A stretch of 64,000 nucleotides of DNA. It comes from Luteitalea sp. TBR-22 (GTDB taxonomy: Bacteria; Acidobacteriota; Vicinamibacteria; Vicinamibacterales; Vicinamibacteraceae). The first letter of the stretch is position 1; every line of letters starts with the position of its first letter. Position numbers and translations under genes: made by a program. The stretch is from assembly GCF_016865485.1 (NCBI RefSeq), contig NZ_AP024452.1, positions 4,734,501-4,798,500 on the forward strand, in the 5' to 3' direction. This document shows positions 52,507-61,167 of the stretch, one piece after another. The notes below the pieces were generated by a model. The model saw only the letters and a program-made list of their open reading frames with translations, was not told the DNA's origin and did no database searches.

Positions 52507-53181
52507 ATGCGTGCGCTGCTGGTGGAGGACGACCCGCGGATCGCCGAGTTCGTCGCCAATGGGCTGCGCGAGGCGGGCTTCGTCGTCGACGTGGCGGCCG
52601 AGGGCGACACGGGACTGCGGCTGGCGACGACCGGGACGCACGACGTCGCGGTCATCGACCTGATGCTGCCGCACCTCGACGGCCTCGGCCTCATCCAGCA
52701 GATGCGGACCCGCGGCGTGCAGACGCCGGTGCTGATCCTGTCGGCCAGGCACTCGGTGGACGACCGCGTGACCGGCCTGACGGCCGGAGGCGACGATTAC
52801 CTCACCAAGCCGTTCGCGTTCCCCGAGCTGCTGGCGCGCGTCCACGCCCTGATCAGGCGCGCGACGCAGGCGCCGGTCACCACGCAGCTCGCGGTCGGCG
52901 ACCTGCGCCTCGACCTGGTGAGCCGCACGGCGACGCGCGACGGCCGCGTCATCGAGCTCCGCCCGCGCGAGTTCACCCTGCTCGAGTTCCTGATGCGCCA
53001 CGCCGGCCGTGTCGTCTCCAAGACGATGATCCTGTCGCACGTCTGGGACTACTCGTTCGATCCCGGGACCAACGTGGTCGACGTGCTCGTGTTCCGCCTC
53101 CGCGAGAAGGTCGACCGCGGCTTCGACACGAAGCTGATTCACACGGTGCGCGGGGTGGGCTATGTCCTCAAGGTGGCCTGA
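52507..53181 (+). CDS. OmpR-family response regulator
   Basis: The protein has 224 residues. The receiver has the acidic pair in LLVEDDPRI, the phospho-acceptor in VAVIDLMLPHLDG and Lys in YLTKPFAFPELLARV. The winged helix DNA-binding domain is VIELRPREFTLLEFLMRHAG followed by TNVVDVLVFRLREKVDRGF and VRGVGYVLK. It is the first gene of a two-component operon: its last 20 bases overlap the kinase gene. DegP follows, so envelope stress is a plausible input, though unproven. Confidence 0.96.
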   Translation: MRALLVEDDPRIAEFVANGLREAGFVVDVAAEGDTGLRLATTGTHDVAVIDLMLPHLDGLGLIQQMRTRGVQTPVLILSARHSVDDRVTGLTAGGDDYLTKPFAFPELLARVHALIRRATQAPVTTQLAVGDLRLDLVSRTATRDGRVIELRPREFTLLEFLMRHAGRVVSKTMILSHVWDYSFDPGTNVVDVLVFRLREKVDRGFDTKLIHTVRGVGYVLKVA

Positions 53182-54580
53182 CGCGCTGCGCGACGCCCTC
53201 GGCCTGCGCCTCGCGCTCTGGTACGCGGCCATCTTCGTCGCCAGCGCGCTGACGCTGGTGGCGCTCACCTACGTCCTGCTGTCGGCGTCGCTGCGCCGCT
53301 ACGACCGCGACACCATCGAGACCACCCTCGTGCAGTACGGGCGCGCCTACATGGTCGGCGGCGTGGAGGAACTGGCCCGCGAACTGCGCGAGGGCAATGT
53401 CGCGGCCACGCCAGGCCCGCTGTTGGTCCGGCTGATCGGACCCGGGCAGCAACTGACGTTCTTCAGCATGCCGCAGCAGTGGCGGCGATTCGACCTCTCG
53501 CAGCTGGACACGCCCCGCTTCAGCGGCGAGCAGACCTGGACCACGCTCGACCCGGGCGACGGCGGCGACGAGCTCGAGGTCGCGTCGGTGCGCCTGCCCG
53601 ACGGCACGCTCCTGCAGGTGGGTCGGAGCACCGATCGCCGGCGCGAGCTCCTCAGGCTGTTCCGCCTGGTGCTGCTGGTGGACGTGGCCGTGGTGCTGGT
53701 GACGGCCCTGGCCGGCGGCCTGCTGATCACCCGCTCCGGGCTGCAGCCGGTGCGCGCGTTGCGCGACACGGTGCGCGGCATCGTGGAGACGGGCCGCACG
53801 GATGCGCGCGTCCCGCCGTCGAAGGGCGGCGACACGCTCGGCGAGCTCGGCAGCCTCGTCAACGCGATGCTGGACCGCATCGATCGCGTCGTCGGCGGCA
53901 TGCGCGGCGCCCTCGACAACGTCGCCCACGACCTGCGGACGCCGCTCACGCGGCTGCGTGGCATCGCCGAGGAGGCGCTCGCGTCCGGGGACCCGGAGCG
54001 GCAGCGCATCGCCCTCGCCGAGTGCGTTGAGGAGGCCGATCGCGTCAACGCGATGCTGCACTCGCTCATGGACATCTCTGAGGCCGAGACCGGGACGATG
54101 GCGCTCAGGCGTGAGCCGGTGCCGCTGGCCGAGCTCGTGCGGCAGACGGTGGACATGTACGAGGACGCGGCCGAGGATGGCCGCATCGCCATCGCGACGC
54201 ACGTCGAGCCGGCGCTCGTGGTGCCGGTGGATCGCACGCGCATGCGCCAGGTGCTGGCCAACCTGCTCGACAACGCCATCAAGTACAGCCCCGAGGATGG
54301 CCACATCGTCATCCGCGCCTCCGAGGCCGACGGACGTGCGGTGCTGACGGTCGAGGACGACGGCCCGGGCATCCCCGCCGACGAACTGCCGCGCGTGTGG
54401 GAGCGCCTGTACCGCGGCGACCGCAGCCGCAGCACGCGTGGCCTCGGGCTCGGCCTCAGCCTCGTCAAGGCCATCGTCGAGGCACACGGCGGCAGCGTCG
54501 GCGTCGAGTCCGCGGTCGGTGCCGGCAGCCGCTTCGAGATCCGCCTGCCCCTCACGTCGTCGGCTGCGGCGAGATCCTGA
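53162..54580 (+). CDS. OmpR-partner sensor histidine kinase with HAMP domain
   Basis: The protein has 472 residues: TM1 at about 18-42, a periplasmic sensor of about 125 residues, TM2 at about 170-190, HAMP (about 195-245), HisKA with H256 in NVAHDLRTPLTRLR, and HATPase with NLLDNAIKYS, DDGPGIP and GLGLGLSLVKA. It phosphorylates the regulator encoded just upstream. ATG 53162 lies inside the regulator gene, a 20-base overlap that implies coupled translation. No later in-frame start would keep TM1. Confidence 0.95.
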   Translation: MSSRWPDALRDALGLRLALWYAAIFVASALTLVALTYVLLSASLRRYDRDTIETTLVQYGRAYMVGGVEELARELREGNVAATPGPLLVRLIGPGQQLTFFSMPQQWRRFDLSQLDTPRFSGEQTWTTLDPGDGGDELEVASVRLPDGTLLQVGRSTDRRRELLRLFRLVLLVDVAVVLVTALAGGLLITRSGLQPVRALRDTVRGIVETGRTDARVPPSKGGDTLGELGSLVNAMLDRIDRVVGGMRGALDNVAHDLRTPLTRLRGIAEEALASGDPERQRIALAECVEEADRVNAMLHSLMDISEAETGTMALRREPVPLAELVRQTVDMYEDAAEDGRIAIATHVEPALVVPVDRTRMRQVLANLLDNAIKYSPEDGHIVIRASEADGRAVLTVEDDGPGIPADELPRVWERLYRGDRSRSTRGLGLGLSLVKAIVEAHGGSVGVESAVGAGSRFEIRLPLTSSAAARS

Positions 54581-54749
54581 ACGTCCAGCGACCGGCCCCC
54601 AGCCCCGGTCGCGATCACCTTTCACCGATGTAATCGGCGTGTCAGGGTCGGGTAATCCGGCCGTCGTCTAACCGTGCAGGGGGACGCGGGATGCGTCCCT
54701 GTCGACGACATCCGCGGGCCCCCGGCTCGCGCACGGAGGACATACGACG

Positions 54750-56228
54750 ATGACTTCTGATTACGGCACCCTCGGCCGGAAGGGCGCGGCGGCTGGCGCC
54801 GTGCTGCTCACCGGCGTCCTTCTCGGTTACACGGCCGCCCCGGACGCCAAGGGCACCACACCTGCCCCGGTGGCGGCGGCCCGCGAGGCCGTCACGCGCA
54901 CGCTCGGCCCCGCCACCCACTCCTACGCCAACGTGGTCGAGGCGGTCACGCCTGCGGTCGTGACGGTGCGCTCGGAGCGACGCATCAGGCAGGTCAGCCA
55001 GCCGATGCCCGACGACTGGCTCCGCGACTTCTTCGGCGGGCGCGGGCCGATGCCGCAACGGCCGGCGCCGAGGGCCGGCGGCCTCGGCTCCGGCGTCATT
55101 GTCCGCGCCGACGGGTACGTGCTCACCAATCACCACGTGATCGACGGCGCCGAGCAGGTGACGGTGGAACTCACCGACGGCCGCAGCTTCAAGGCCGACG
55201 TCGTCGGGTCGGACGCGGCGAGCGACCTCGCGGTGCTCAAGATCGCCGGCGCGACCAACCTGCGGACGCTGCCGCTCGGCAACTCCGATGCGGTCGCCGT
55301 CGGCGACGTCGTGCTGGCCGTGGGCAACCCGCTCGGCGTCGGCCAGACCGTCACGATGGGCATCGTCAGCGCCAAGGGCCGTGCCACCGGTGGCACCAGC
55401 TACGAGGACTTCATCCAGACCGACGCGCCGATCAACCAGGGCAACTCGGGCGGCCCGCTGGTCAACGTCGACGGCGAACTGGTGGGCATCAACTCGCAGA
55501 TCCTGTCGCCCTCGGGCGGCAACATCGGCATCGGCTTCTCGATCCCGGCCAACATGGCGCGCAACGTCATGACGCAGTTGATCGAGACGGGCACGGTGCG
55601 GCGCGGCATGCTCGGCGTGACCATCCAGCCGGTCACCTCCGACATCGCGCGCAGCCTCGGCCTCGACACCGTCCGCGGCGCCCTCGTCAACGGCGTGCAG
55701 CCGGGCAGCCCGGCGGCGAAGGCGGGCCTGCGGCGCGGCGACGTGATCACGCGGGTGAACGGTGAGGACGTCAAGGACGGCAACGAGCTGCGCAACCGCG
55801 TCGCCCAGGTCCGCCCGGGCACGGCGCTGCCCCTCGAGGTGATCCGCGACGGCAAGCCGGCTTCGTACTCGGTGACCGTCGGCGAGTTGAAGACCACGAC
55901 GACGGATGAGGCGCGACCCGACGCCGACACCGGCGCCGAACCCGACACGACCGGTTACGGGATGGGCGTGCAGGCGCTCACGCCGGAGCAGGCGCGTGAG
56001 CTCGACCTGCCGCCCGGCCGCGGCGTGCTGGTCCGGTCGGTGAACCCCGACGGCCGCGCCGCGGCGGCGGGGCTTCGAGAAGGCGACGTCATCGAGGAGG
56101 TGGACGGCGCACCGGTGTCGAGCGTCGACGGCCTGCGCAGCCGCCTCGGCAAGGGCGAGAAGCCGGCGCTGCTCCTGGTGCACCGCGGCGAGGCGACGGT
56201 GTTCCTCACCATCGAGCGGCTGTCGTAG
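54750..56228 (+). CDS. Do/DegP-like serine protease with two PDZ domains
   Basis: The protein has 492 residues and an N-terminal hydrophobic segment (AAAGAVLLTGVLLGYTAA) that serves as signal or anchor. The trypsin-fold domain has catalytic H129 in TNHHVI, D159 in ASDLAVLKI and S233 in GNSGGPL. PDZ1 lies at about 285-375 (LGVTIQPVTSD; GLRRGDVITRVNGEDV) and PDZ2 at about 395-490 (GVLVRSVNPDGRAAAAGLREGDVIEEVDG). It degrades or refolds damaged envelope proteins. GGAGG about ten bases before ATG 54750 supports the start. It lies 169 bases after the two-component operon and ends at a strong hairpin. Confidence 0.96.
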   Translation: MTSDYGTLGRKGAAAGAVLLTGVLLGYTAAPDAKGTTPAPVAAAREAVTRTLGPATHSYANVVEAVTPAVVTVRSERRIRQVSQPMPDDWLRDFFGGRGPMPQRPAPRAGGLGSGVIVRADGYVLTNHHVIDGAEQVTVELTDGRSFKADVVGSDAASDLAVLKIAGATNLRTLPLGNSDAVAVGDVVLAVGNPLGVGQTVTMGIVSAKGRATGGTSYEDFIQTDAPINQGNSGGPLVNVDGELVGINSQILSPSGGNIGIGFSIPANMARNVMTQLIETGTVRRGMLGVTIQPVTSDIARSLGLDTVRGALVNGVQPGSPAAKAGLRRGDVITRVNGEDVKDGNELRNRVAQVRPGTALPLEVIRDGKPASYSVTVGELKTTTTDEARPDADTGAEPDTTGYGMGVQALTPEQARELDLPPGRGVLVRSVNPDGRAAAAGLREGDVIEEVDGAPVSSVDGLRSRLGKGEKPALLLVHRGEATVFLTIERLS

Positions 56229-56233
56229 GGGGC

Positions 56234-56268
56234 CGGCCTTCGTCATTCGGCCTTCGGCCGTCGTGAAG
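56234..56268. repeat. 7-base array CGGCCTT/CGTCATT after the DegP gene
   Basis: CGGCCTT, CGTCATT, CGGCCTT, CGGCCGT, CGTGAAG in perfect 7-base register. The first three units match the array at 29938 at 19 of 21 bases. The last unit runs into the terminator hairpin. Confidence 0.8.
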
Positions 56269-56294
56269 CCGGGCCGGGCAACCGGCCCGGCTTC
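56265..56294 (+). terminator. 13-bp perfect hairpin after the DegP-like gene
   Basis: GAAGCCGGGCCGG and CCGGCCCGGCTTC pair perfectly around a GCAA tetraloop. It begins 36 bases after the DegP stop. The GNRA-type loop and all-match stem make it very stable; there is no T-run. Confidence 0.75.
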
Positions 56295-56314
56295 ATGTGC
56301 TAACGCCACAGGCG

Positions 56315-56341
56315 AACGGCGGGGTGGGACACCCCGCCCTA
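56315..56341 (-). repeat. Stop-codon-linked palindromic repeat, copy 2
   Basis: Perfect inverted repeat GGCGGGGTG/CACCCCGCC with a 3-base loop (56318-56338). On the minus strand it begins with the TAG stop codon (56341-56339) of the metallo-hydrolase gene, just as copy 1 begins with the TAG of the GNAT gene. Confidence 0.75.
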
Positions 56342-57205
56342 CCTCTCGGCCGCGACCAGCTTCTCGAACGCGGCCTTCGACGCGATGGCGGTGCGCTTCA
56401 GCGCATCGCCATCGACCCATGCCGCGACGCCCTCGGTTGCCGACCGCGCCCGACGCTCGTGGAAGCCGAAGCCCTGCGCGTGCGCCCCCAGGAAGATGTC
56501 CACGGGCAGCGACTCGAGCAGCGCGAACGAGCGACGGTAGTCCGCTTCGATGCCCGGGTACGACGGGTTCTTCACCAGGCGCGTGCCCGGGTTCACGAAC
56601 GTGCTGCCGGCGAACGCGACGCGCAGCGATCGTCCCGCCTCGTTGACGGTCGTCGTCCACGTCGTGGTGCCCGGCGTGTGGCCGGGGGTGTGACGGGCGG
56701 TCAAGGACACATCCCCCAACCTGAGCACGTGCCCATCGCCGATCACCTCGTCGGCGGTAACCGGCGGGAACTGGTACGCCGCATCGCGTCCCATCAGGTA
56801 GTCGGTCCTGCCGCCGCTGGCGAGGATGCCCTCGTCGCCGCGCATCACGACGACGCGCGCGCCGGTCGCCTGCTTCAGGGCCGCGAGGGTGCCGACATGA
56901 TCGAAGTGCGCCTGTGTGGTGAGCAGCACCTTGACGTCGCGCGGCTTGAAGCCCAGGCGCTCGATGGACTGCAGGATGAGTCCCTCGTGCCCGGGCAGCC
57001 CGCCGTCGATGAGGATGTGCCCCTCGGGCGTGGCAAGCAGGTAGGACGCCAGTCCGAAGGTGCCGACGTAATGAATCGGCCCTGCGATGCGGACCGGCTC
57101 GGTGGGGCGCTTCCAGCCGTCGGGATCGTCCTGGGCGAACGCCGACGCGACACACGCGAACACGAGCACGCACCACCACAGCAGCGAAATCGAGCGACTC
57201 GGCAT
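56339..57205 (-). CDS. Metallo-beta-lactamase-fold hydrolase, subclass B3-like
   Basis: This 288-residue protein has a signal peptide (SISLLWWCVLVFACVASAFA). The zinc sites are Q98-A-H100-F-D102-H103 in LTTQAHFDHVG, H176 in RHTPGHTPGTTTW and H242 in FLGAHAQGFGFHER. The last motif, the loop spacing and DYRRSFALLESLPVDIFLGAH match subclass B3. The first ligand is Gln rather than His, as known for GOB-type enzymes. Activity on beta-lactams is possible but unproven; lactonase-like roles are alternatives. A TACAAT box lies six bases before ATG 57205. Confidence 0.9.
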   Translation of the reverse strand: MPSRSISLLWWCVLVFACVASAFAQDDPDGWKRPTEPVRIAGPIHYVGTFGLASYLLATPEGHILIDGGLPGHEGLILQSIERLGFKPRDVKVLLTTQAHFDHVGTLAALKQATGARVVVMRGDEGILASGGRTDYLMGRDAAYQFPPVTADEVIGDGHVLRLGDVSLTARHTPGHTPGTTTWTTTVNEAGRSLRVAFAGSTFVNPGTRLVKNPSYPGIEADYRRSFALLESLPVDIFLGAHAQGFGFHERRARSATEGVAAWVDGDALKRTAIASKAAFEKLVAAER

Positions 57206-57211
57206 CCGGTC

Positions 57212-57217
57212 ATTGTA
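57212..57217 (-). promoter_or_regulatory. -10-like box TACAAT, leaderless layout, B3-like hydrolase
   Basis: TACAAT is followed by six bases and ATG 57205. It is the closest to the TATAAT consensus in the set. No Shine-Dalgarno is visible. Confidence 0.6.
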
Positions 57218-57286
57218 CGAAGGCGCGGGTCGCGGACGAGCGGCAGGAGGCAGCCACCCCGGCCTTTTTGGTAACGTCACCCCGAC

Positions 57287-58288
57287 GTGGCCGACTCCCC
57301 TCCTCCCTCGCACCGCGACCGCCGGCAACGGTCCTGGCCGTGGGTGCTCGGAGTCGCCGCACGAGCCCTGCTGCTCTGCGCCCTCGTCCCGGGCGTCGCC
57401 CTGCTGCTCGGTGACCTCGCACCGGGCGACCCTCTCGCCGACGTCCGTCTCGACCCCTCCCTGAGCCCGGACGCGCTCGCCCGACTGCGCTCGACGTGGG
57501 GCATCGACGACCCGCTCCCCGTGCGCTACCTCCATTGGATCGGCGGCGCGTTCCAGGGCGATCTCGGCACGTCGTTCCGTCACCAGGCGCCGGTGTGGAC
57601 GCTCGTGCAGCCGCGCATGGCCAACACCTTGCGGCTCACCGTGCCGGCGACGCTGCTGGCCTGGGCCGTCGGCGTCCCCCTCGGCATCTGGAGTGCCGCC
57701 TCGCGGCGCGGCCGCGTCGATCGCATCATCGGCGGCGCGACGGTCGTGCTGCTCGCGACGCCGGAACTGCTCCTGGCTCTCGGCCTCGTGGCGCTGGCGC
57801 TGGTCACCGGGTGGCTGCCCGTCGCCGGCATGCGGAGCGTCGAGGGCGACGCCGGGCCCGCCGACGCGCTCGCGCACCTCGTGCTGCCGGTCACGGTGCT
57901 GGCACTCGGCCTGCTGCCCACCGTGACCCGCCACGTGCGGAGCGCGATGCAGGAGGCACTGGCGTCGCCGTCGCTGGTCGCCGCGCGGGCCCGCGGCCTC
58001 CCGGCACGACGCGTGCTGTGGCGACATGCGCTGCCACTGGCCAGCGCGCCGCTGGCCACGCTGCTCGGGCTCTCGGCCGCGACGATCCTGAGCGCGTCGC
58101 TGGCCGTGGAAGCCGTCTTCGACTGGCCCGGTATGGGCACCCTGCTGCTCGAGGCCACGCTCGCGCACGACGGTCCCGTCGTGGCCGCGGTCACCACCCT
58201 GTCGTCGCTGCTGCTGTCGGCAGGCGTGCTCGCCGGGCACGCGCTCGGCGCCCTTGTCGATCCGCGCCTTTCGCGCGAGGACGCGTGA
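57287..58288 (+). CDS. Peptide-type ABC transporter permease (DppB-like)
   Basis: The 333-residue inner-membrane protein has six helices. The N-terminal part LLLGDLAPGDPLADV and the exporter loop VAARARGLPARRVLWRHALPLA (the EAA-like ATPase contact) are typical of DppB/OppB permeases. LAVEAVFDWPGMGTLLLEA is the conserved late motif. It is the first gene of an operon with a DppC-like permease and a solute-binding protein. The start is GTG 57287. No ATPase gene is present in the operon. Confidence 0.93.
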   Translation: MADSPPPSHRDRRQRSWPWVLGVAARALLLCALVPGVALLLGDLAPGDPLADVRLDPSLSPDALARLRSTWGIDDPLPVRYLHWIGGAFQGDLGTSFRHQAPVWTLVQPRMANTLRLTVPATLLAWAVGVPLGIWSAASRRGRVDRIIGGATVVLLATPELLLALGLVALALVTGWLPVAGMRSVEGDAGPADALAHLVLPVTVLALGLLPTVTRHVRSAMQEALASPSLVAARARGLPARRVLWRHALPLASAPLATLLGLSAATILSASLAVEAVFDWPGMGTLLLEATLAHDGPVVAAVTTLSSLLLSAGVLAGHALGALVDPRLSREDA

Positions 58289-59304
58289 TGAGGCCCCGTC
58301 TGCGGCGTGCGGCATGGGCACTCGCCCTGGTGCACGCGCTTGCCCTGCTCGCCGGACCGCTGGCGCCACACACGCCCCAGGAACAGCATCGCGACCACCC
58401 GGAGGCGCCCCCGACCCGCCTTCACTTCCGTGATGACGCGGGCCGGTGGCACGCGCGCCCGTTCGTGCATCCCCTGACGATCGCCGGCGCCACGCCGGGC
58501 CACTACGTCGAGGACCGCTCGGTGTCACTGCCGGTGCAGCTCATGGTCGACGGCCCGGCCTACACGCTGCTCGGCCGCTCGTGGCGCACGCACCTGATCG
58601 GGATCGAGAGCGACGGACCGCTGTACCTGCTCGGCACCGACGCGCTCGGACGCGACGTGCTCTCGCGCCTCGTGCACGGCGCTGCCTGGTCGCTGACCTC
58701 CGCGATGCTCGCCGTGACGCTCACGCTCGCCATTGCCGCCGCGGTCGGGGCGGTGGCCGGCATGGCCGGAGGCTGGCTCGACGTGCTGCTGATGGGCGTG
58801 GCCGACCTGCTGGCGACACTGCCGTGGATCTACCTGCTGCTCGCGCTGCGCGCCGTCCTGCCGCTCGACGCGCGCCCCGTCGTGTCGGTGGGGGCCACGG
58901 TGCTCGCGCTCGCGCTCGTCGGCTGGGTGCGGCCGGCACGGCTGGTGCGCACCGTGGTGGCGCGCAGCCGCGGCGACCTGCACGTGATGGCCGCACGCGG
59001 ACTTGGCGCCTCCCGCCGACATGTCCTGCTGCGGCACGTGCTGCCGGCGACCGCCGGGGTCGTGCTGACACAGGCCGCCCTCCTCGCACCGCGCTTCATC
59101 GTCGCCGAGGTCACCCTGGCGTTCCTGGGCCTGGGTCCGGGTGAGCCGACGCCAAGCTGGGGCACCATGCTCGCCGACGCGCGCGCCACCGACCTCGCGG
59201 CGACCTGGTGGCTGCTCGCGCCGGCCGCGGCGCTGGTGCCCGTGTGCTACATCTACTACGCCCTCGCCGACGGCCTGCAGGCCCGGCTCGGCCGGATCGA
59301 GTAA
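58288..59304 (+). CDS. Peptide-type ABC transporter permease (DppC-like)
   Basis: The 338-residue protein has one N-terminal helix and then a large periplasmic insert of about 90 residues (35-125), longer than usual for DppC. It ends in YLLGTDALGRDVLSRLVHG, the characteristic DppC motif. Five further helices follow, with the ATPase-contact loop VMAARGLGASRRHVLLRHVLP. Its ATG follows the DppB TGA as TGATG; GTG 58285 is also in frame and would give a GTGA overlap. It pairs with the DppB-like protein to form the pore. Confidence 0.93.
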   Translation: MRPRLRRAAWALALVHALALLAGPLAPHTPQEQHRDHPEAPPTRLHFRDDAGRWHARPFVHPLTIAGATPGHYVEDRSVSLPVQLMVDGPAYTLLGRSWRTHLIGIESDGPLYLLGTDALGRDVLSRLVHGAAWSLTSAMLAVTLTLAIAAAVGAVAGMAGGWLDVLLMGVADLLATLPWIYLLLALRAVLPLDARPVVSVGATVLALALVGWVRPARLVRTVVARSRGDLHVMAARGLGASRRHVLLRHVLPATAGVVLTQAALLAPRFIVAEVTLAFLGLGPGEPTPSWGTMLADARATDLAATWWLLAPAAALVPVCYIYYALADGLQARLGRIE

Positions 59305-59306
59305 GC

Positions 59307-61058
59307 GTGTCCGCACTTCTCTCCCCGCCTTCGCTGCCGCGACGACTCGCCGCGACGGCCCTGCTGGCCCTGGCCAGCGGGCTCGCGCTCCTCGCGCAGC
59401 CCGCCACCCGAGGCGCGGCGAGGCCAGGCCGCAGCGGCGGCTCGCTGGTGGTCGCCCTGCGCGCCGAGCCCCGCACGTTCAACCCGGTGCTGGCCGTCGA
59501 CGGGCCGTCGAAGGAGATCGCCGGCCGCCTCCACGGCAGTCTGATTCGCATCAACCGCGCCACACTGCAGACCGAGCCCGAACTGGCGACCCGCTGGCGG
59601 ATGTCGCCCGACGGCCGCCGGTTCACCCTCACGCTGCGCACGGGCGTGCGCTTCTCGGATGGCGAGCCCTTCGGCGTCGACGATGTGCTGTTCTCGTTCC
59701 GGGTGTACCTCGATCCGGCCGTCGGCGCGCCGCAGCGCGACCTGCTGATCGTCGGCGGCAGGCCGATCACCGTGTCGAGGGTCGACGACACCACGGTGCA
59801 GTTCGACCTCGCGCAGCCCTACGCTGCGGCCGAGCGCCTCTTCGACGGGTTCGCGATGCTCCCGAGGCACCGGCTCGAGAAGGCCTGGAAGGAGGGCCGC
59901 TTCACGTCCGCCTGGGGCCTCGACACGCCGCCGGGGGACGTGGTCGGCCTGGGACCGTTCCGCGCCGTGTCGCGGCTGCCCGGCGAGCGCGTCGTTCTCG
60001 AGCGCAACCCGCACTACTGGAAGGTCGATGCGCGTGGCACGCGGTTGCCCTACCTCGATCGCCTGATCCTGCTGGCCGTGCCTGGCGAGGACGCGCAGGT
60101 GGCGCGCTTCCTCGCGGGCGACACCCACGTGGTGGCGCGGCTGGCCGGGGAGCAGTACGCCGCGCTGGAACGTGGCGCGGGACGTGGCTACGCCGTGTGG
60201 AACGCCGGCGCCGGCCTCGAGCACACCTTCCTCTTCTTCAACCTCAACGACGTCGATGCGACGACGCTGCCGGCGGTGGCCGCCCGCCAGCGCTGGTTCC
60301 GCGACGTGCGCTTCCGCCGGGCCGTGTCGATGGCCATCGACCGGCCGGCCATCGTCCGGCTCGCCTACCGAGGCCGCGCGACGGCCCTGTGGGGACCGAC
60401 GCCGCCCGGCTACGGCCCGTGGGTCAACGCGGCCATCCCGCAGCCGGCGCGATCGGCGCCCGAGGCGCAGCGCCTGCTCGCCGAGGCCGGCTTCCGCCGT
60501 GGCGCCAAAGGCGCCCTGGTGGACGGCAGCGGCACGCCCGTCACGTTCACCATCGCCACCAACACGTCCAACCCGCAGCGCGTGCGCATCGCCTCGCTGA
60601 TCCAGGAGGACCTCGCGGCGATCGGCATCGGCGTGCAGGTGGCGCCGCTGGAGTTCCGCGCGCTCATCGACCGACTGACGCGATCGTTCGACTACGACAC
60701 GGCCATCCTCAGCCTCGGCGGGTCGGACGCCGATCCGAACACGGAGGTGAACGTGTGGCTGTCGAGCGGGGCGAACCATCTCTGGCACCCGGCACAGGCC
60801 TCGCCCGCGACCCCGTGGGAGCGCGAGATCGACCGGCTGATGCGCCTGCAGGTGGGCACGCTCGATCGCCAGGCGCGCAAACGCGCGTTCGATCGCGTGC
60901 AGGCCATCGTGGCCGAGCAGTTGCCCCTCGTGCCACTGGCGAGTCCGCAGATCCTCGGCGCCACGCGGGCCGGACTGGCCAACGTGCGGCCCGCGGCCAT
61001 CGAGCCGCACGTGCTCTGGAACGTCGACGAGCTGTTCTGGGAGACGCCGCGCCCGTGA
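59307..61058 (+). CDS. Peptide ABC transporter substrate-binding protein (family 5)
   Basis: The protein has 583 residues. A signal peptide is read from GTG 59307 (RRLAATALLALASGLALLAQ). The SBP family 5 pattern is GGSLVVALRAEPRTFNPVLA, PELATRWRMSPDGRRFTLTLRTGVRFSDGEPFGVDDVLFSF, GLGPFRAVSRLPGERVVLERNPHYWK and FRRAVSMAIDRPAIV. It captures peptides or similar ligands in the periplasm for the two permeases encoded just before. The start lies two bases after the DppC-like stop. The operon ends here, without ATPase genes. Confidence 0.93.
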   Translation: MSALLSPPSLPRRLAATALLALASGLALLAQPATRGAARPGRSGGSLVVALRAEPRTFNPVLAVDGPSKEIAGRLHGSLIRINRATLQTEPELATRWRMSPDGRRFTLTLRTGVRFSDGEPFGVDDVLFSFRVYLDPAVGAPQRDLLIVGGRPITVSRVDDTTVQFDLAQPYAAAERLFDGFAMLPRHRLEKAWKEGRFTSAWGLDTPPGDVVGLGPFRAVSRLPGERVVLERNPHYWKVDARGTRLPYLDRLILLAVPGEDAQVARFLAGDTHVVARLAGEQYAALERGAGRGYAVWNAGAGLEHTFLFFNLNDVDATTLPAVAARQRWFRDVRFRRAVSMAIDRPAIVRLAYRGRATALWGPTPPGYGPWVNAAIPQPARSAPEAQRLLAEAGFRRGAKGALVDGSGTPVTFTIATNTSNPQRVRIASLIQEDLAAIGIGVQVAPLEFRALIDRLTRSFDYDTAILSLGGSDADPNTEVNVWLSSGANHLWHPAQASPATPWEREIDRLMRLQVGTLDRQARKRAFDRVQAIVAEQLPLVPLASPQILGATRAGLANVRPAAIEPHVLWNVDELFWETPRP

Positions 61059-61167
61059 GGATCGCGTCGACCTGGAGGCCGACGCCCACGAGTTCCGCGG
61101 CGATCGGTCCAGTCGTGGCGGCCGGCCGTCAGGCAGCCAGGTCAGCGACGCCCCTGCGTGCACCGGG

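Noticed and set aside
54581-54749. Sigma-E-like promoter for the DegP-like gene
   Set aside because: I could not find a convincing GAACTT/TCTGA pair or a strong alternative in these 169 bases, so no promoter is called.
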